From contig JAITGF010000014.1 of assembly GCA_031280795.1 (NCBI GenBank), positions 43,235-107,234 on the forward strand: a stretch of 64,000 bases of DNA, read 5' to 3'. The stretch is from Candidatus Ancillula prorhinotermitis. GTDB taxonomy: Bacteria; Actinomycetota; Actinomycetes; Actinomycetales; Bifidobacteriaceae. The stretch's first letter is position 1. The number at the start of each line of letters is the position of its first letter. Below, piece after piece: positions 8,225-18,428 of this stretch. The notes beneath the pieces were generated by a model. The model did not search any database, was not told the DNA's origin, and saw only the letters and a program-made list of their open reading frames with translations. Made by a program: the position numbers and the translations under genes.

Positions 8225-11200
8225 CACTTTCAACTTTGATGTGCGGTGCACCTTCTTCAAGCTGTACTGATTTTGCAAGAACTTCGCCTTCGATTAGCCC
8301 TGTGAAGGCTTTAGCAGCACTTATACGCTCGGGCGTGTCAGATATAGACAAATTGATACGGTCACTGACTTCAAGACCAGCCTGTTTTCGTGCTTCTTGC
8401 ACTTCACGAATCAAATCGCGTGCAATCCCCTCATCGATAAGGTCTTGGTTAAGCTCTAAATTAAGTACTACAAAGCCACCTGCTAAAATGTCTGCACTTT
8501 GCTCACCGGCTAACTCAGAATCCACCACATTTGTCAGTGTATACTCGCCTTCCTCAAGCGAGAAAGGGCCATCTTTGAGCTGAACTATTGGTGTACTTCC
8601 GGAAAGTGTCCACTCCCCTGACTTAGCAGCTTTGATTACGTCTTGGACACGTTTACCTATCCTAGGGCCTAGGGCGCGCGCATTTGGCGAAAGCTGTTGC
8701 TCTATACCGTATTCACTCATCTCCACTAGATCGGCGTCAAGTAGGTCTAGCTGCTTCACATTAGTCTCACTTAAGATTACGCCTACAAACTCTTCGAAAC
8801 GAGCGGGATTCTTGACAGCTAAGCGCATACTTGCTAGAGGTTGGCGAACCCTCATATTAGCATTCTTGCGTAATGCTGAAACGCTTGAAACTGCTTCGCG
8901 CACATCGTCGATAGTTTTCACTAAATCCGAATCTTCGACAAGTGTTTCATCAGCATTGCGATCCAGATATGGCACTGGGTACGTTTGAAGATGCACTGAC
9001 TCACCATCAGTCAAGCCTTGCCACACTTCCTCAGTGGTGAGCGGTAGGAGTGGTGCTAAAGCACGCATCAAGAACTCTAGAACCGTCCAGAGTGTATCGA
9101 AAGCTTTCGGGTCTTCTTTCCAAAAGCGTGTCCGGTTAGTGCGAATGTACCAGTTAGTAAGCACATCTAAAAACTCGCGCACATCGAAGCAAGCTTTAGC
9201 AATATCAAAATTCTGCAAACTCGTATGCAGGCTTTCAACTAGATTGCGTTCTTTGGCTAAAATGTAGCGATCTTGAACATCAAGCTTTGGAAAATCGCGT
9301 GGCTCTAGACGTTTTGCATCATAACCTTCGCCCCCATTCGCAGCATTTGCATACATTGTGAAGAAATAATAAGTTGACCAAAGCGGTAATAACACTCCTC
9401 GGACAGTATCATGAATTGCTTCCTTAGTTACAGATAGATTGCCACCACGCAAAATATTTGAGCTCATCAAAAACCAGCGCATTGCGTCTGAGCCAAAATC
9501 CTCAAAGACATTTGAAACATCTGGGTAGTTGCGTAAGCTCTTGGACATTTTCTGTCCATCATCGCCTAAGACTACACCGTGGCACATCACATTTTTGAAC
9601 GCATTGCAGTCAAAAAGCGCAGTTGCCATAATGTGCAGAGTGTAAAACCATCCCCTAGTCTGCCCAATGTATTCAACGATAAAGTCAGAAGGGTAATGCT
9701 CTTCAAACCATGTTTTATTTTCAAATGGGTAGTGCACAGAAGCAAAGGGCATTGAACCAGATTCGAACCAGCAATCAAAGACATCAGCGATTCGAATCAT
9801 CTTCGATTCACCACTAGGGTCGTCTGGGTTATAGCGCCAAAGCGTGTCAATTTGCGGGCGGTGCAGATCAGTTATTCTACCGTCGGGGTAGGCAGATTTA
9901 GCATCGAGATCGTTCTTTAAGCAGTCAGCAAATGCTTCCTCCATCTCGTTTATCGACCCGTAAACATCTACACGCGGGTAGGCCGGGTCACTAGATACCC
10001 ATACCGGAATCGGCGCCCCCCAAAAGCGGTTGCGCGATATCGACCAATCCCTTGCTCCCTCAAGCCATTTGCCAAACTGACCATGCTGTACATTTTCGGG
10101 AATCCAGCGGATAGCATCATTTAACTCGAGCATGCGCTTCTTAATCTTCACTACATTTACGAACCACGATGAAATGGGTCGGTAAATCAGCGGGTTTCGG
10201 CAACGCCAGCAATGCGGATATGAGTGAGCCACAGACTGTGTACGTAGCAAAATCGCACGAACGTCGGGGTTGATTCGCGCCTGAGACCCCGTACCTTCAC
10301 GCAAATCACGTACGATTTCACGGTTAGAATCGAATACATGTAGGCCAGTATAATCGCTAATTGGCTCAGTCAAAATCGCTCCGGCATCCATAGGGACTGG
10401 AGGTTTTACACCTAGTTCAGCTAACACTACCATATCGTCTTCACCGTAAGGGGCAATATGTACAAGACCGGTACCTTCACCTTCGCCGACATAGTCAGCT
10501 GTGCGCACCTGATATGCATTTTTTAAGTCCACATCAACTGTAGCGTAAGTCGTAGGAAAGTAGTCGAAGATTGGAAAATAGCGCAAGCCATTTAGCGAAG
10601 AGCCCTTTATGGTTGTAACAATTTCTGGAGTAAGCCCAAGCTCGTCGCTGTATTTTTCAAGACAAGATGAAGCAATAATAAAGCTCTTTCCGCTATACGC
10701 ATTATCACCTTCGCTTGCATTTACTTTTGCGATTGTGTACTCAATCTCCCCACCCACGGCAACTGCAAAGTTAGTAGGAAGTGTCCAGGGCGTTGTAGTC
10801 CACACACATAGATACAAGTTATCGAAGTCAATTTCTTTATATTCATTCAGCAAGCTTTTTTGAAAAGACTGAGCTGTAACCTTCATCGCCACTGTCACAG
10901 TATTATCTTGGCGCTCTTTGTAAACGTCATCATCCATACGTAGCTCATGATTTGAAAGTGGAGTTTGATCGTGCCAGCAATACGGTAGAACTTTATAGCC
11001 TTTGTACGCTAGGTCCTTGTCATAAAGCTGCTTGAATGCCCACAAAACTGACTCCATATAATCGATATCGAGCGTTTTGTAATCGTTCTCAAAATCGACC
11101 CATCGAGCTTGTTTTTCAACGTAATCCTGCCATTCGTCTACATATTTTAGTACCGATTTGCGACAAGCATCGTTAAACTTACCAATTCCAAGCTCGTAGA

Positions 11201-11561
11201 TTTCATTCACATCATCGATTCCGAGCTCCCTTTGCGCTTCTAGCTCAGCGGGAAGCCCGTGCGTATCCCATCCAAAACGACGCTCAACCCTTTTAGAAAG
11301 CATTGTCTGGAAGCGCGGGATTACATCTTTCACGTACCCAGTCAGAAGGTGACCATAGTGTGGTAGACCGTTTGCAAAAGGTGGACCATCATAAAATACA
11401 TACTCATTCGAGCCACTTTGCCCGGATTTATTTTGGTCAATGGACTTCTTGAAAATGCCGTTTTCGCGCCAAAATTTCAAAACATCTTTTTCGATAGCAG
11501 GGAAATTTGGTGATGAAACGACTTTTTTCGCATCACCTGACGTAGACTTCTTTGGGTACAT
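8217..11561 (-). CDS. ileS: Isoleucyl-tRNA synthetase
   Basis: Charges tRNA-Ile, 1114 aa, the long actinobacterial/eukaryal-like type. The HIGH-like motif is HYGH at 68-71 (FANGLPHYGHLLTGY) and the KMSKS loop is in LGDDGQKMSKSLRNYPD. An editing domain lies between (VWTTTPWTLPTNFAVAV). A C-terminal anticodon-binding and accessory domain follows. The start is fixed by TATAAT at 11568-11573, six bases before ATG 11561, hence a leaderless mRNA. It is divergent from the FKBP gene. Confidence 0.97.
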   Translation of the reverse strand: MYPKKSTSGDAKKVVSSPNFPAIEKDVLKFWRENGIFKKSIDQNKSGQSGSNEYVFYDGPPFANGLPHYGHLLTGYVKDVIPRFQTMLSKRVERRFGWDTHGLPAELEAQRELGIDDVNEIYELGIGKFNDACRKSVLKYVDEWQDYVEKQARWVDFENDYKTLDIDYMESVLWAFKQLYDKDLAYKGYKVLPYCWHDQTPLSNHELRMDDDVYKERQDNTVTVAMKVTAQSFQKSLLNEYKEIDFDNLYLCVWTTTPWTLPTNFAVAVGGEIEYTIAKVNASEGDNAYSGKSFIIASSCLEKYSDELGLTPEIVTTIKGSSLNGLRYFPIFDYFPTTYATVDVDLKNAYQVRTADYVGEGEGTGLVHIAPYGEDDMVVLAELGVKPPVPMDAGAILTEPISDYTGLHVFDSNREIVRDLREGTGSQARINPDVRAILLRTQSVAHSYPHCWRCRNPLIYRPISSWFVNVVKIKKRMLELNDAIRWIPENVQHGQFGKWLEGARDWSISRNRFWGAPIPVWVSSDPAYPRVDVYGSINEMEEAFADCLKNDLDAKSAYPDGRITDLHRPQIDTLWRYNPDDPSGESKMIRIADVFDCWFESGSMPFASVHYPFENKTWFEEHYPSDFIVEYIGQTRGWFYTLHIMATALFDCNAFKNVMCHGVVLGDDGQKMSKSLRNYPDVSNVFEDFGSDAMRWFLMSSNILRGGNLSVTKEAIHDTVRGVLLPLWSTYYFFTMYANAANGGEGYDAKRLEPRDFPKLDVQDRYILAKERNLVESLHTSLQNFDIAKACFDVREFLDVLTNWYIRTNRTRFWKEDPKAFDTLWTVLEFLMRALAPLLPLTTEEVWQGLTDGESVHLQTYPVPYLDRNADETLVEDSDLVKTIDDVREAVSSVSALRKNANMRVRQPLASMRLAVKNPARFEEFVGVILSETNVKQLDLLDADLVEMSEYGIEQQLSPNARALGPRIGKRVQDVIKAAKSGEWTLSGSTPIVQLKDGPFSLEEGEYTLTNVVDSELAGEQSADILAGGFVVLNLELNQDLIDEGIARDLIREVQEARKQAGLEVSDRINLSISDTPERISAAKAFTGLIEGEVLAKSVQLEEGAPHIKVESVI

Positions 11562-11576
11562 ATTATAATTATAGCA
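11562..11576 (-). promoter_or_regulatory. ileS promoter, leaderless
   Basis: TGC-TATAAT (11568-11573) with a second TATAAT immediately after it (11562-11567). The first places +1 exactly on ATG 11561. Confidence 0.75.
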
Positions 11577-11594
11577 CGTCGCCCCGCGTTTCGC

Positions 11595-11630
11595 TTGACA
11601 TACAAATATGGTCTGTGTTATAATATAAGT
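11595..11630 (+). promoter_or_regulatory. FKBP gene promoter
   Basis: A rare full consensus promoter in this window: TTGACA (11595-11600), 18 bp spacer, TGT-TATAAT (11619-11624). +1 is near 11631, followed by a 32-nt leader with AAAGGAG. Confidence 0.75.
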
Positions 11631-11662
11631 ACAAGCTTATATATCGACACTAAAGGAGTTAA

Positions 11663-12361
11663 ATGGCAAACAATAAGAAACGCGCTAAGAATGCTGCAAA
11701 TGAGCTAAAGCGTTTAGCACGCTTTGAAGAGTCCAAGCGCAAAAAAGTTCAGCGACGCAATATCATCACAGTTATTGCTTGTGCGATAGCAGCTTTTGCA
11801 GTTATAGTGACCTTTGCAGTAGTAAATGTGAACGTTAAAGCTCCAGATAATGAGGCGAGCGGTACAGAATCTAAGCAGGCGCGTTTCGATGCTTATCAGA
11901 ATGCCTTACCAGACCCGAGCTACACGCCGCAAGTAGTTCAAGCTGACACTTATGAAGGTACACTTCCTGTGATTGAGAATCAAGACGCCACACCTTCAGT
12001 TACTTTCCCAGACGGGTATACAGTCCCCCAAGACTTGGTAGTGTCAACACTAGCAAGCGGAGACGGCCCAGACGTTGACCTCATAGCAAATGGTGGCAAG
12101 ATTGCGTACTCAGGCTGGAATTTGAATGGCGACGAGTTTGACTCGAGTATTTCCCAAGGAAGAGAGCCTTACCCCGTTGAGGCCGGGCTGCCAAACCTAA
12201 TTCAAGGCTGGACAAAAGGCTTAGCTGGGCCACACAAAGTAGGCGATAAGCTAATGCTTGTGATCCCACAATCGCTTTCATACCCTGACAAAACACTTGC
12301 TGGCATCGATGACACCACTGCATCTGGTCCGCTTGTCTTCTTCGTGGAAATTAAGGGCTAG
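11663..12361 (+). CDS. Membrane-anchored FKBP-type peptidyl-prolyl isomerase
   Basis: 232 aa. A Lys/Arg-rich cytoplasmic N-terminus (~1-35) is followed by one membrane helix (~36-58, IITVIACAIAAFAVIVTFAV), a linker, and a C-terminal FKBP domain (~125-232) exposed outside the cell. The FKBP signatures YSGWNLNGDEFDSS, GLPNLIQGWTKGLAGPHKVGDKLMLVIP and PLVFFVEIKG are clear, though the domain is somewhat divergent. It likely assists folding of exported proteins. The start has AAAGGAG upstream. DUF349 follows 6 bp downstream in the same unit. Confidence 0.85.
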   Translation: MANNKKRAKNAANELKRLARFEESKRKKVQRRNIITVIACAIAAFAVIVTFAVVNVNVKAPDNEASGTESKQARFDAYQNALPDPSYTPQVVQADTYEGTLPVIENQDATPSVTFPDGYTVPQDLVVSTLASGDGPDVDLIANGGKIAYSGWNLNGDEFDSSISQGREPYPVEAGLPNLIQGWTKGLAGPHKVGDKLMLVIPQSLSYPDKTLAGIDDTTASGPLVFFVEIKG

Positions 12362-12367
12362 TAGATT

Positions 12368-13387
12368 ATGGTAGCAAAGAAAGAAATACTTACCCCGAAG
12401 CGGCTAGATGACCAAAAGATGCAATCTGCAAGGAAATTTGGTCGTGTCGATGAAGAGGGTCGCGTCTTCGTTAAGGTGGGCGATGAAGAAAGGCAAGTTG
12501 GTCAGTATCTAAGCGGTGAAATTGATGCTGAAATGACACTTTTTGTGCGACGTTTCGTTGACCAAGTGGGTAAGATGGAGCATTTTGCTATGCGTGCTTC
12601 ACAAGCCGCAAACGTTACTGCGCCCGAAATTGATGAGAGTATCGCTCATTTCAAGGCCTTCTCTAAGGAGTACAACTCTGTAGGCGACTATTTAGCGCTC
12701 CAGAAGATGATACCTGAACTAGAGCGTCTCGGTGAAGAGCGCAAATCGCGCAACCGCTTAAAACGCGAAGAGGATGTCGAAGCAACGTTAGTCATACTTA
12801 ACGATTTAGTTCGCGAAGTCGAAGGGTTAGTAGAAACCCTTTCTAACCCAAAAACGCCTTGGAAACGCATCAGCACAAGTGTTGATGAAACGCTTACCAA
12901 GTGGAAAGAAGCGCGCGGAGGAGCAAGAGTTCCGGAAAAGGTGGCCAATGAGCTGTGGGAACGTTTTTCGGCAGCCAGAAAGACTCTGCAAGATGCCCGT
13001 AAAGCATATTTTTCAAGTCTGCGCGAAACCAACTCTGAAGTCAAGCGTAAAAAAGATGCGATCATCAAGGAAGCTGAAGGTGCTCAGGAGACTGGTAATT
13101 TTGATGCCGGTAAGCGCACCTTTGCTAGGCTGATGCGCGAATGGAAGGAGCTAGGGAGAGGAGATCGCAAAACCGATGATGCTCAATGGAAAAAGTTTAA
13201 CGCTGCTCGCGATCACTTCTTCTCACGCCTACCTAAAGAAGATAAACCAAGCAAAAAAGAGCGCCCGAAATGGGATAATGACACATCAAGATTAGGAGCA
13301 CCAATTCAAGGTCTTGATTTACTCGCAGCTCTTAAAGACGAGCTTGAGCAGAAAGGGAGTAGCAGAAAGGGGGATGTCAAAAAGTAG
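12368..13387 (+). CDS. DUF349 domain protein
   Basis: 339 aa, charged and mostly helical with coiled-coil character. It matches the actinobacterial DUF349 family: FGRVDEEGRVFVKVGDEERQVGQY at the N-terminus and repeated W-K-x-(G/A/E)-R-x-x-x-x-x-L-W-x-x-F-x-x-A-R helices (WKEARGGARVPEKVANELWERFSAAR; WKELGRGDRKTDDAQWKKFNAARDHFFSR). The biochemical role of the family is not settled. It is co-transcribed with the FKBP gene. The stop TAG forms a GTAG overlap with the next reading frame. Confidence 0.8.
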   Translation: MVAKKEILTPKRLDDQKMQSARKFGRVDEEGRVFVKVGDEERQVGQYLSGEIDAEMTLFVRRFVDQVGKMEHFAMRASQAANVTAPEIDESIAHFKAFSKEYNSVGDYLALQKMIPELERLGEERKSRNRLKREEDVEATLVILNDLVREVEGLVETLSNPKTPWKRISTSVDETLTKWKEARGGARVPEKVANELWERFSAARKTLQDARKAYFSSLRETNSEVKRKKDAIIKEAEGAQETGNFDAGKRTFARLMREWKELGRGDRKTDDAQWKKFNAARDHFFSRLPKEDKPSKKERPKWDNDTSRLGAPIQGLDLLAALKDELEQKGSSRKGDVKK

Positions 13388-14499
13388 TTAGATACACTCG
13401 CACGATTGGACTAGTCGAGCCGATTCCTGTACGAAACGCTGATGGATTTACCATTAAAATCTCAAGCGATATAGTTCGCTCTGTGCGCTTTTGGCCGATG
13501 AACACTGCTTTACAAATCGACATGCTTTGTAAAAGGGAAGGTGAATTCGTAGTGATGCTTACCCAGCTAGGCGATGATTTCCCTGAGTGGATTGAAGACA
13601 TTACGGATATCTGCAGTAACATAGCCCAAGTTTCTAAATTCACCAAGAAGTTTTACACTGAAACCATTGCGGAAATGAAGCCGAATGAAACTTATGAACT
13701 ACTCCCCGCCTCTGAAGTGACCAATTTTACTCCGGATGATTTTGATATCAACTGGGATGCTTCACATATCGACTTTGAGACTCTACCTGCTTCAGAGGTA
13801 GATGATCTAAATGCTAACTACATGCGTACTCGGCGCGTCAACCCGGAGGCAAGAGTGGTCGATACCGGTGAGCTCGCGCATAAATTATCCTCTAAACCTG
13901 GGTCGATGATTCGCACAGTTTTGCGACCAGTTAGCCACGAGCGCTCATTAGCAGTGCGCAGCGATGCTTATGCACATGATCAGCGCCTGCAGAACTCGCT
14001 TGATGCGAACTCCTCAGTAGTCGATATTCGCTGCTTCGTTTCATCTACCGATAAGGTTTCCATAGGGCTAAAACGCATCATCAATGCAATGGCGACGGAC
14101 AGTATTTTGAGCAAGCTTTCAAATAACGAACAGGTAATCGTTTGGAAGGATCCAATGTCAAGTGTAATTGGGTTTTCTAGGCTTTGCATTACCGCATCAG
14201 CTTTGATACGTTTACCAGCTCTTGAGTACGCCTTGGTGAAGGAGGCAAAAAGCACTATGAGTCACATTGAGTCATCCACTAAAATGCGCCAAAAGCTCAA
14301 AGATGACATCGAGCATGATATCATGCACCGTATTGAAGATATGATTTCACGTAATAACGACCAGATGATAGATATCTTTCGGGAAAATATGCGCGAGCTC
14401 ATCGACGAGTCGCTAAAGGAGTCTAAAGGTCCAACCCCGAGTATCCGAGATATCTCCCAACTGAATCCCGACTATAGCCCTTCGCAAGAACTTAACTAG
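13384..14499 (+). CDS. Unrecognised protein, start codon non-canonical
   Basis: About 371 aa from GTA 13384; 338 aa from the first canonical start GTG 13483. The open frame is bounded upstream by TAG at 13360, with no ATG/GTG/TTG before 13483, yet the upstream stretch reads as normal protein (RYTRTIGLVEPIPVRNADGF). A strong AAAGGGGG lies at 13366-13373. GTA overlaps the DUF349 stop as GTAG. The alternative is -1 slippage on C-AAA-AAG just before the TAG, giving a DUF349 fusion. Visible inside are two similar acidic motifs (LLPASEVTNF, TLPASEVDDL) and a C-terminal coiled-coil-like stretch. No transmembrane segment is seen. No family is recognised. The 3' end overlaps ilvE convergently by 87 bp. 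Confidence 0.6.
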   Translation, partial: VVRYTRTIGLVEPIPVRNADGFTIKISSDIVRSVRFWPMNTALQIDMLCKREGEFVVMLTQLGDDFPEWIEDITDICSNIAQVSKFTKKFYTETIAEMKPNETYELLPASEVTNFTPDDFDINWDASHIDFETLPASEVDDLNANYMRTRRVNPEARVVDTGELAHKLSSKPGSMIRTVLRPVSHERSLAVRSDAYAHDQRLQNSLDANSSVVDIRCFVSSTDKVSIGLKRIINAMATDSILSKLSNNEQVIVWKDPMSSVIGFSRLCITASALIRLPALEYALVKEAKSTMSHIESSTKMRQKLKDDIEHDIMHRIEDMISRNNDQMIDIFRENMRELIDESLKESKGPTPSIRDISQLNPDYSPSQELN

Positions 14500-15537
14500 C
14501 TCACCTTCGACTCCACCGGCAAAATCTACATCGAAATCTGTACTTGCCAACCTGCCGATCGAAGAAACTGCTGCACCTGTACCGCAGGCGAAGACTTCCG
14601 AAACCTCTCCGTTTTTTAGGTCTTCAGCGAGCTTGGTAATGCTAATCTTCACTTGCTTAATGTCAATTCCCTCGTCATGCAGTATAGTGATGATCGAGTC
14701 TCGAGTGATTGACGGTAAAATCTGACCATTCAATGCTGGCGTACGTACGCTCCCATTTTTATATACCACGAAAAAGGACATGCCACCTAGCTCTTCGATA
14801 GAATCCTGGTCGCGAGCATCTAAGTACAGCACTTGGGAGAATCCCTTCTCGTATGCTAGCTGCCCCGGTAGCAGTGATGCAGCATAGTTTCCACCACACT
14901 TCACTCCACCAGTGCCCCCAGGCCCGGCACGGAAATATTCGCGTTCCACCCAAATGTCCACAGGCTTAGGAGTGTTGAAATAGCTGCTAGATGGCGAGAG
15001 TATGCAATAATAGTCAACTTGATGAGCGCTTCGAACCCCTAAAAACGGCTCAGTGGCAATCATAAAGGGTCGTATATAAAGTGCTTGTCCGTCTCCACTT
15101 GGCACCCACCTAGCATCTTTTTGCACAAGATTGCGTATCGAGTCCAGAAAATCCTCTTCCGGAAGATCTGGCAACCCTAAACGTTTTGCACTCTTGTTAA
15201 ACCGTTTAGCATTCTCATCAAAGCGAAACGTCCAGATTGAACCATCGCTACGCTTAAATGCCTTTATGCCCTCAAATATTTCCTGACCATAATGCAGTAC
15301 TGACGCGGCAGGAGAAAGGGTGATGTTTTGAAACGGAATAATCTCATGACCACTCCAAACCCCGTTCTCAGAAGAAACCCCAAGATAGCTATTTACCTCA
15401 GGGTTTGCTTCAAAGTGAATGTGCGCCATGTAGTCAGTGAAAAAATTACCGAAACCGAGCTTATCGCTACTAATAGTTTTCGCAACATCTTCATCGCTAG
15501 CAGTCTTTAGATTTTCTTCAAAACTAAACTCTGTCAT
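14413..15537 (-). CDS. ilvE: Branched-chain amino acid aminotransferase
   Basis: PLP-dependent transaminase for Val, Leu and Ile, 374 aa, fold type IV. The Schiff-base Lys is K213 in GGVKCGGNYAAS. Substrate and cofactor segments include SVLHYGQEIFEGIKAF, YIRPFMIATEPFLGV and EVFACGTGAAVSSIG. It lies 43 bp downstream of glnA on the same strand, linking nitrogen assimilation with branched-chain amino acid metabolism; ilvBN are 30 kb away. The 3' end overlaps the convergent unknown gene. Confidence 0.95.
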   Translation of the reverse strand: MTEFSFEENLKTASDEDVAKTISSDKLGFGNFFTDYMAHIHFEANPEVNSYLGVSSENGVWSGHEIIPFQNITLSPAASVLHYGQEIFEGIKAFKRSDGSIWTFRFDENAKRFNKSAKRLGLPDLPEEDFLDSIRNLVQKDARWVPSGDGQALYIRPFMIATEPFLGVRSAHQVDYYCILSPSSSYFNTPKPVDIWVEREYFRAGPGGTGGVKCGGNYAASLLPGQLAYEKGFSQVLYLDARDQDSIEELGGMSFFVVYKNGSVRTPALNGQILPSITRDSIITILHDEGIDIKQVKISITKLAEDLKNGEVSEVFACGTGAAVSSIGRLASTDFDVDFAGGVEGELVKFLRRAIVGIQLGDISDTRGWTFRLL

Positions 15538-15580
15538 AAATTCTTAAGTCTTACTGTCTATGGTTATCTTAACAATCGCA

Positions 15581-17005
15581 TTAACAATCGTAGTACAATT
15601 CAAACTCGTGTGGATGGGGCCTAGTCTGGAACTCTGCCGCCTCGGCGCGCTTGTAATCAAGCCAAGTCGTAATCAAATCTTCAGTGAATACGCCACCGCG
15701 GATCAAGAACTCATAATCAGCCTCAAGCTCATCTAGTGAATCTTCAAGAGTTACCGGCACATGCTTGATCGCCTTTTGCTCCTCTGGGTTTAGCTCGTAG
15801 ATGTTTTTATCAACTGGCGCCGGGGGCTCAATCTTGTTCTGAATACCATCAAGACCAGCCATTAACTGAGCAGCAAAGGCAAGGTATGGGTTCGAGCTCG
15901 GATCTGGCACACGGAATTCGATACGCTTTGCTTTAGGGTTATCTCCTGTGATCGGAATGCGGATTGCCGCCGAACGGTTACGAGCTGAGTACACAAGGTT
16001 TACAGGTGCCTCAAAACCTGGCACGAGGCGGTGGTAAGAGTTGGTGGTCGGGTTGGTGAATGCCAAAACAGCTCCTGCGTGCTTAATCAGCCCGCCGATA
16101 TACCAACGTGCAATATCTGAGAGACCGCCGTAATTGTCGCCATTATAGAAGAGTGGCTCACCGTCTTTCCAGAGCGATTGGTGGCAATGCATACCGGAAC
16201 CATTATCACCAGAAATTGGTTTTGGCATGAAGGTGACAGTGCGACCATTTTCCCATGCGACATTTTTAACCACATATTTGAACTTCAAAACATCGTCAGC
16301 TGCGAACTTCAAAGTGTTAAAGCGGTAGTTAATCTCTTGCTGCCCAGCTGTGCCCACTTCATGATGAGCACGCTCAATCTGCAAGCCAGTATCTGCTAAA
16401 GTCGCTACGATGTCATCGCGCAAATCAGCAAAGTGGTCAACTGGCGAAACTGGGAAGTATCCACCTTTGAAGCGTGGCTTATGCCCAAGGTTGCCACCTG
16501 GTTCTTTAACGCCTGTGTTCCATGCTGCTTCTTCAGAATCAATAGAGTAGAATGATTTTGCTGCTGAAGTCTCATAACGCACATCATCGAAAACGTAAAA
16601 CTCAGCTTCAGGCGCGAAGAATGCTGTGTCAGCGATACCAGTTTCTTTCAAGTAGCGTTGTGCACGATTTGCTACCTGACGTGGGTCGCGAGAATAAGGC
16701 TCATCTGTGAAAGGGTCTACAACATTCATGATAACCACTAGAGTAGCATGCTCACGGAATGGATCAATATATGCCGACTCTGGGCATGGGAGAAGTTTCA
16801 TATCGGACTCGTTAATGGTCTGGAACCCCCGAATTGAGGAGCCATCGAATGCGAAACCGTCATCATAATTATCTAAAAATTCACTAGCCGGAACGTTGAA
16901 GTGTTGCTGGATTCCTGGTAAATCAGTGAAGCGGATATCCACAAACTCGACAGCATTTTCCTCGATAAACTTTGCCAATTCGTCTTTAGTATGTAAACGA
17001 GCCAT
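15581..17005 (-). CDS. glnA: Glutamine synthetase type I
   Basis: ATP-dependent glutamine synthesis, 474 aa. It has the N-terminal beta-grasp ([20 protein letters not shown]), D-G-S-S motif (FDGSSIRGF), metal ligands in [12 protein letters not shown] and [17 protein letters not shown] site [17 protein letters not shown] and Glu flap ([24 protein letters not shown]). The adenylylation-site Tyr is in NIYELNPEE, so AMP regulation by GlnE is likely. ATG 17005 is chosen: it has GAAAGGAC upstream and matches the family N-terminus; longer in-frame starts overlap the -10. Divergent from glgC. Confidence 0.97.
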   Translation of the reverse strand: MARLHTKDELAKFIEENAVEFVDIRFTDLPGIQQHFNVPASEFLDNYDDGFAFDGSSIRGFQTINESDMKLLPCPESAYIDPFREHATLVVIMNVVDPFTDEPYSRDPRQVANRAQRYLKETGIADTAFFAPEAEFYVFDDVRYETSAAKSFYSIDSEEAAWNTGVKEPGGNLGHKPRFKGGYFPVSPVDHFADLRDDIVATLADTGLQIERAHHEVGTAGQQEINYRFNTLKFAADDVLKFKYVVKNVAWENGRTVTFMPKPISGDNGSGMHCHQSLWKDGEPLFYNGDNYGGLSDIARWYIGGLIKHAGAVLAFTNPTTNSYHRLVPGFEAPVNLVYSARNRSAAIRIPITGDNPKAKRIEFRVPDPSSNPYLAFAAQLMAGLDGIQNKIEPPAPVDKNIYELNPEEQKAIKHVPVTLEDSLDELEADYEFLIRGGVFTEDLITTWLDYKRAEAAEFQTRPHPHEFELYYDC

Positions 17006-17026
17006 ATAATTGTCCTTTCTTGTACT

Positions 17027-17041
17027 CATAACTATTATACA
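17027..17041 (-). promoter_or_regulatory. glnA promoter
   Basis: TATAAT at 17034-17039 preceded by TG without the extra base. +1 is near 17027, giving a leader of about 22 nt with AAAGGAC. Confidence 0.65.
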
Positions 17042-17106
17042 CCAAATCTTCATTGCGTGCACACCAAATGTTAAGTAATGTTAAGCCCGCGCGCAAGTCA
17101 AGATTA

Positions 17107-17121
17107 TGGTATAATGATTAT
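17107..17121 (+). promoter_or_regulatory. glgC promoter, leaderless
   Basis: TGG-TATAAT (hexamer 17110-17115), then six bases to ATG 17122. Confidence 0.75.
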
Positions 17122-18420
17122 ATGGTAGCAAACAAAAAAGTTCTAGCAATTGTACTAGCAGGTGGCGAAGGTAAACGCTTAATGCCTTTGACCTCTTTTC
17201 GCGCTAAGCCTGCTGTGCCCTTTGGTGGAACGTATCGCTTAATTGACTTCCCGTTAAGCAACGTCGTGAACTCTGGGTACATGCAAGTAATTGTGCTTAC
17301 CCAATACAAGTCGCATTCGCTTGACCGCCACATCTCTAAAACCTGGAGGATGTCGCAACTACTCGGCAATTATGTATCAACTGTACCAGCCCAGCAAAGA
17401 GTTGGCAAGGACTGGTATCAAGGTAGCGCCGATGCTATCTATCAATGCTTGAACGTTATTGAGGACGAACGCCCCGACATAGTGGTCATCGTTGGTGCTG
17501 ATAACGTTTACCGTATGGACTTCTCCCAAATGGTTAAGTCCCACATCGAGTCTGGAGCTGAGTTTACTGTCGCAGGAATCCGCCAGCCACTTGAAACCGC
17601 TAAAGACTTTGGAGTGATCGATACTGACCCGAACCACCCTGGATACATTAAGCAATTCCTTGAAAAGCCTAGTAATGCTAAAGGTCTACCAGACTCCCCT
17701 AATGAAATTCTTGCTTCTATGGGTAACTATGTAGCAAACGTGCCTGCTTTAATCGATGCCTTAGTACACGACCATTCGCTTGCCACTTCCGACACTACGC
17801 ACGACATGGGTGGCGACATTGTGCCATACTTCGTCGAAAAGGGCGAGTGTGGATTTTATGATTTCACTTTCAATGACGTCCCTGGATCAACTGATCGTGA
17901 TCGCAACTATTGGCAAGATGTGGGTACTATTGACGCGTATTATGAGTCAAATATGGACCTCATAGCATCGTACCCCGTATTCAATCTTTACAACAGCAAG
18001 TGGCCCTTGCATACTGGCTATGTGGGGCTCCCCCCTGCTAAGTTTATCCACGACGGCAAGGCTGACTCCATGCGTGTAGGTATGGCGACCGACTCAATCA
18101 TATCCCCTGGTGTGATAATTTCTGGTGGTCGGGTTGACAATTCGATTCTATCGCCTGGAGTGCGTATTAATTCGTATTCAAACACTACTAACTCCATCAT
18201 TATGGATAACGTTAACGTCGCTCGTCACGCCACTATAAATAACGCCATATTAGACAAGTTCTCCGTAGTTGAGGAAGGTGTCGAAATCGGTATCGACCTT
18301 GAGCATGATAAAGCGATTGGCTTGTCTGTCACAGAAAAGGGTATAGTGACAGTACCTAAGAGCTCGATCGTGCGCAAAGATTCTGTAGAGTTTAATTATG
18401 GAAAGATTTTCAGTAACTAG
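17122..18420 (+). CDS. glgC: Glucose-1-phosphate adenylyltransferase
   Basis: Makes ADP-glucose for glycogen synthesis, 432 aa. The N-terminal nucleotidyltransferase has [13 protein letters not shown] (13-25) and [36 protein letters not shown] and the glucose-1-P Lys segment [13 protein letters not shown] follow. A C-terminal left-handed beta-helix carries the allosteric site. A longer in-frame start at 17053 would precede the -10 and is rejected; ATG 17122 is six bases after TATAAT. Its TAG stop doubles as part of the ribosome site TAGGAGG of the next gene. Confidence 0.96.
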   Translation: MVANKKVLAIVLAGGEGKRLMPLTSFRAKPAVPFGGTYRLIDFPLSNVVNSGYMQVIVLTQYKSHSLDRHISKTWRMSQLLGNYVSTVPAQQRVGKDWYQGSADAIYQCLNVIEDERPDIVVIVGADNVYRMDFSQMVKSHIESGAEFTVAGIRQPLETAKDFGVIDTDPNHPGYIKQFLEKPSNAKGLPDSPNEILASMGNYVANVPALIDALVHDHSLATSDTTHDMGGDIVPYFVEKGECGFYDFTFNDVPGSTDRDRNYWQDVGTIDAYYESNMDLIASYPVFNLYNSKWPLHTGYVGLPPAKFIHDGKADSMRVGMATDSIISPGVIISGGRVDNSILSPGVRINSYSNTTNSIIMDNVNVARHATINNAILDKFSVVEEGVEIGIDLEHDKAIGLSVTEKGIVTVPKSSIVRKDSVEFNYGKIFSN

Positions 18421-18428
18421 GAGGTATT

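Noticed and set aside
12688..13068. 126-aa open frame antisense to the DUF349 gene
   Set aside because: It lies wholly within a well-supported gene, has no ribosome site and Arg/Ser-rich shadow composition.
17053..17121. Upstream extension of glgC
   Set aside because: The extension contains the promoter and does not resemble a GlgC N-terminus.
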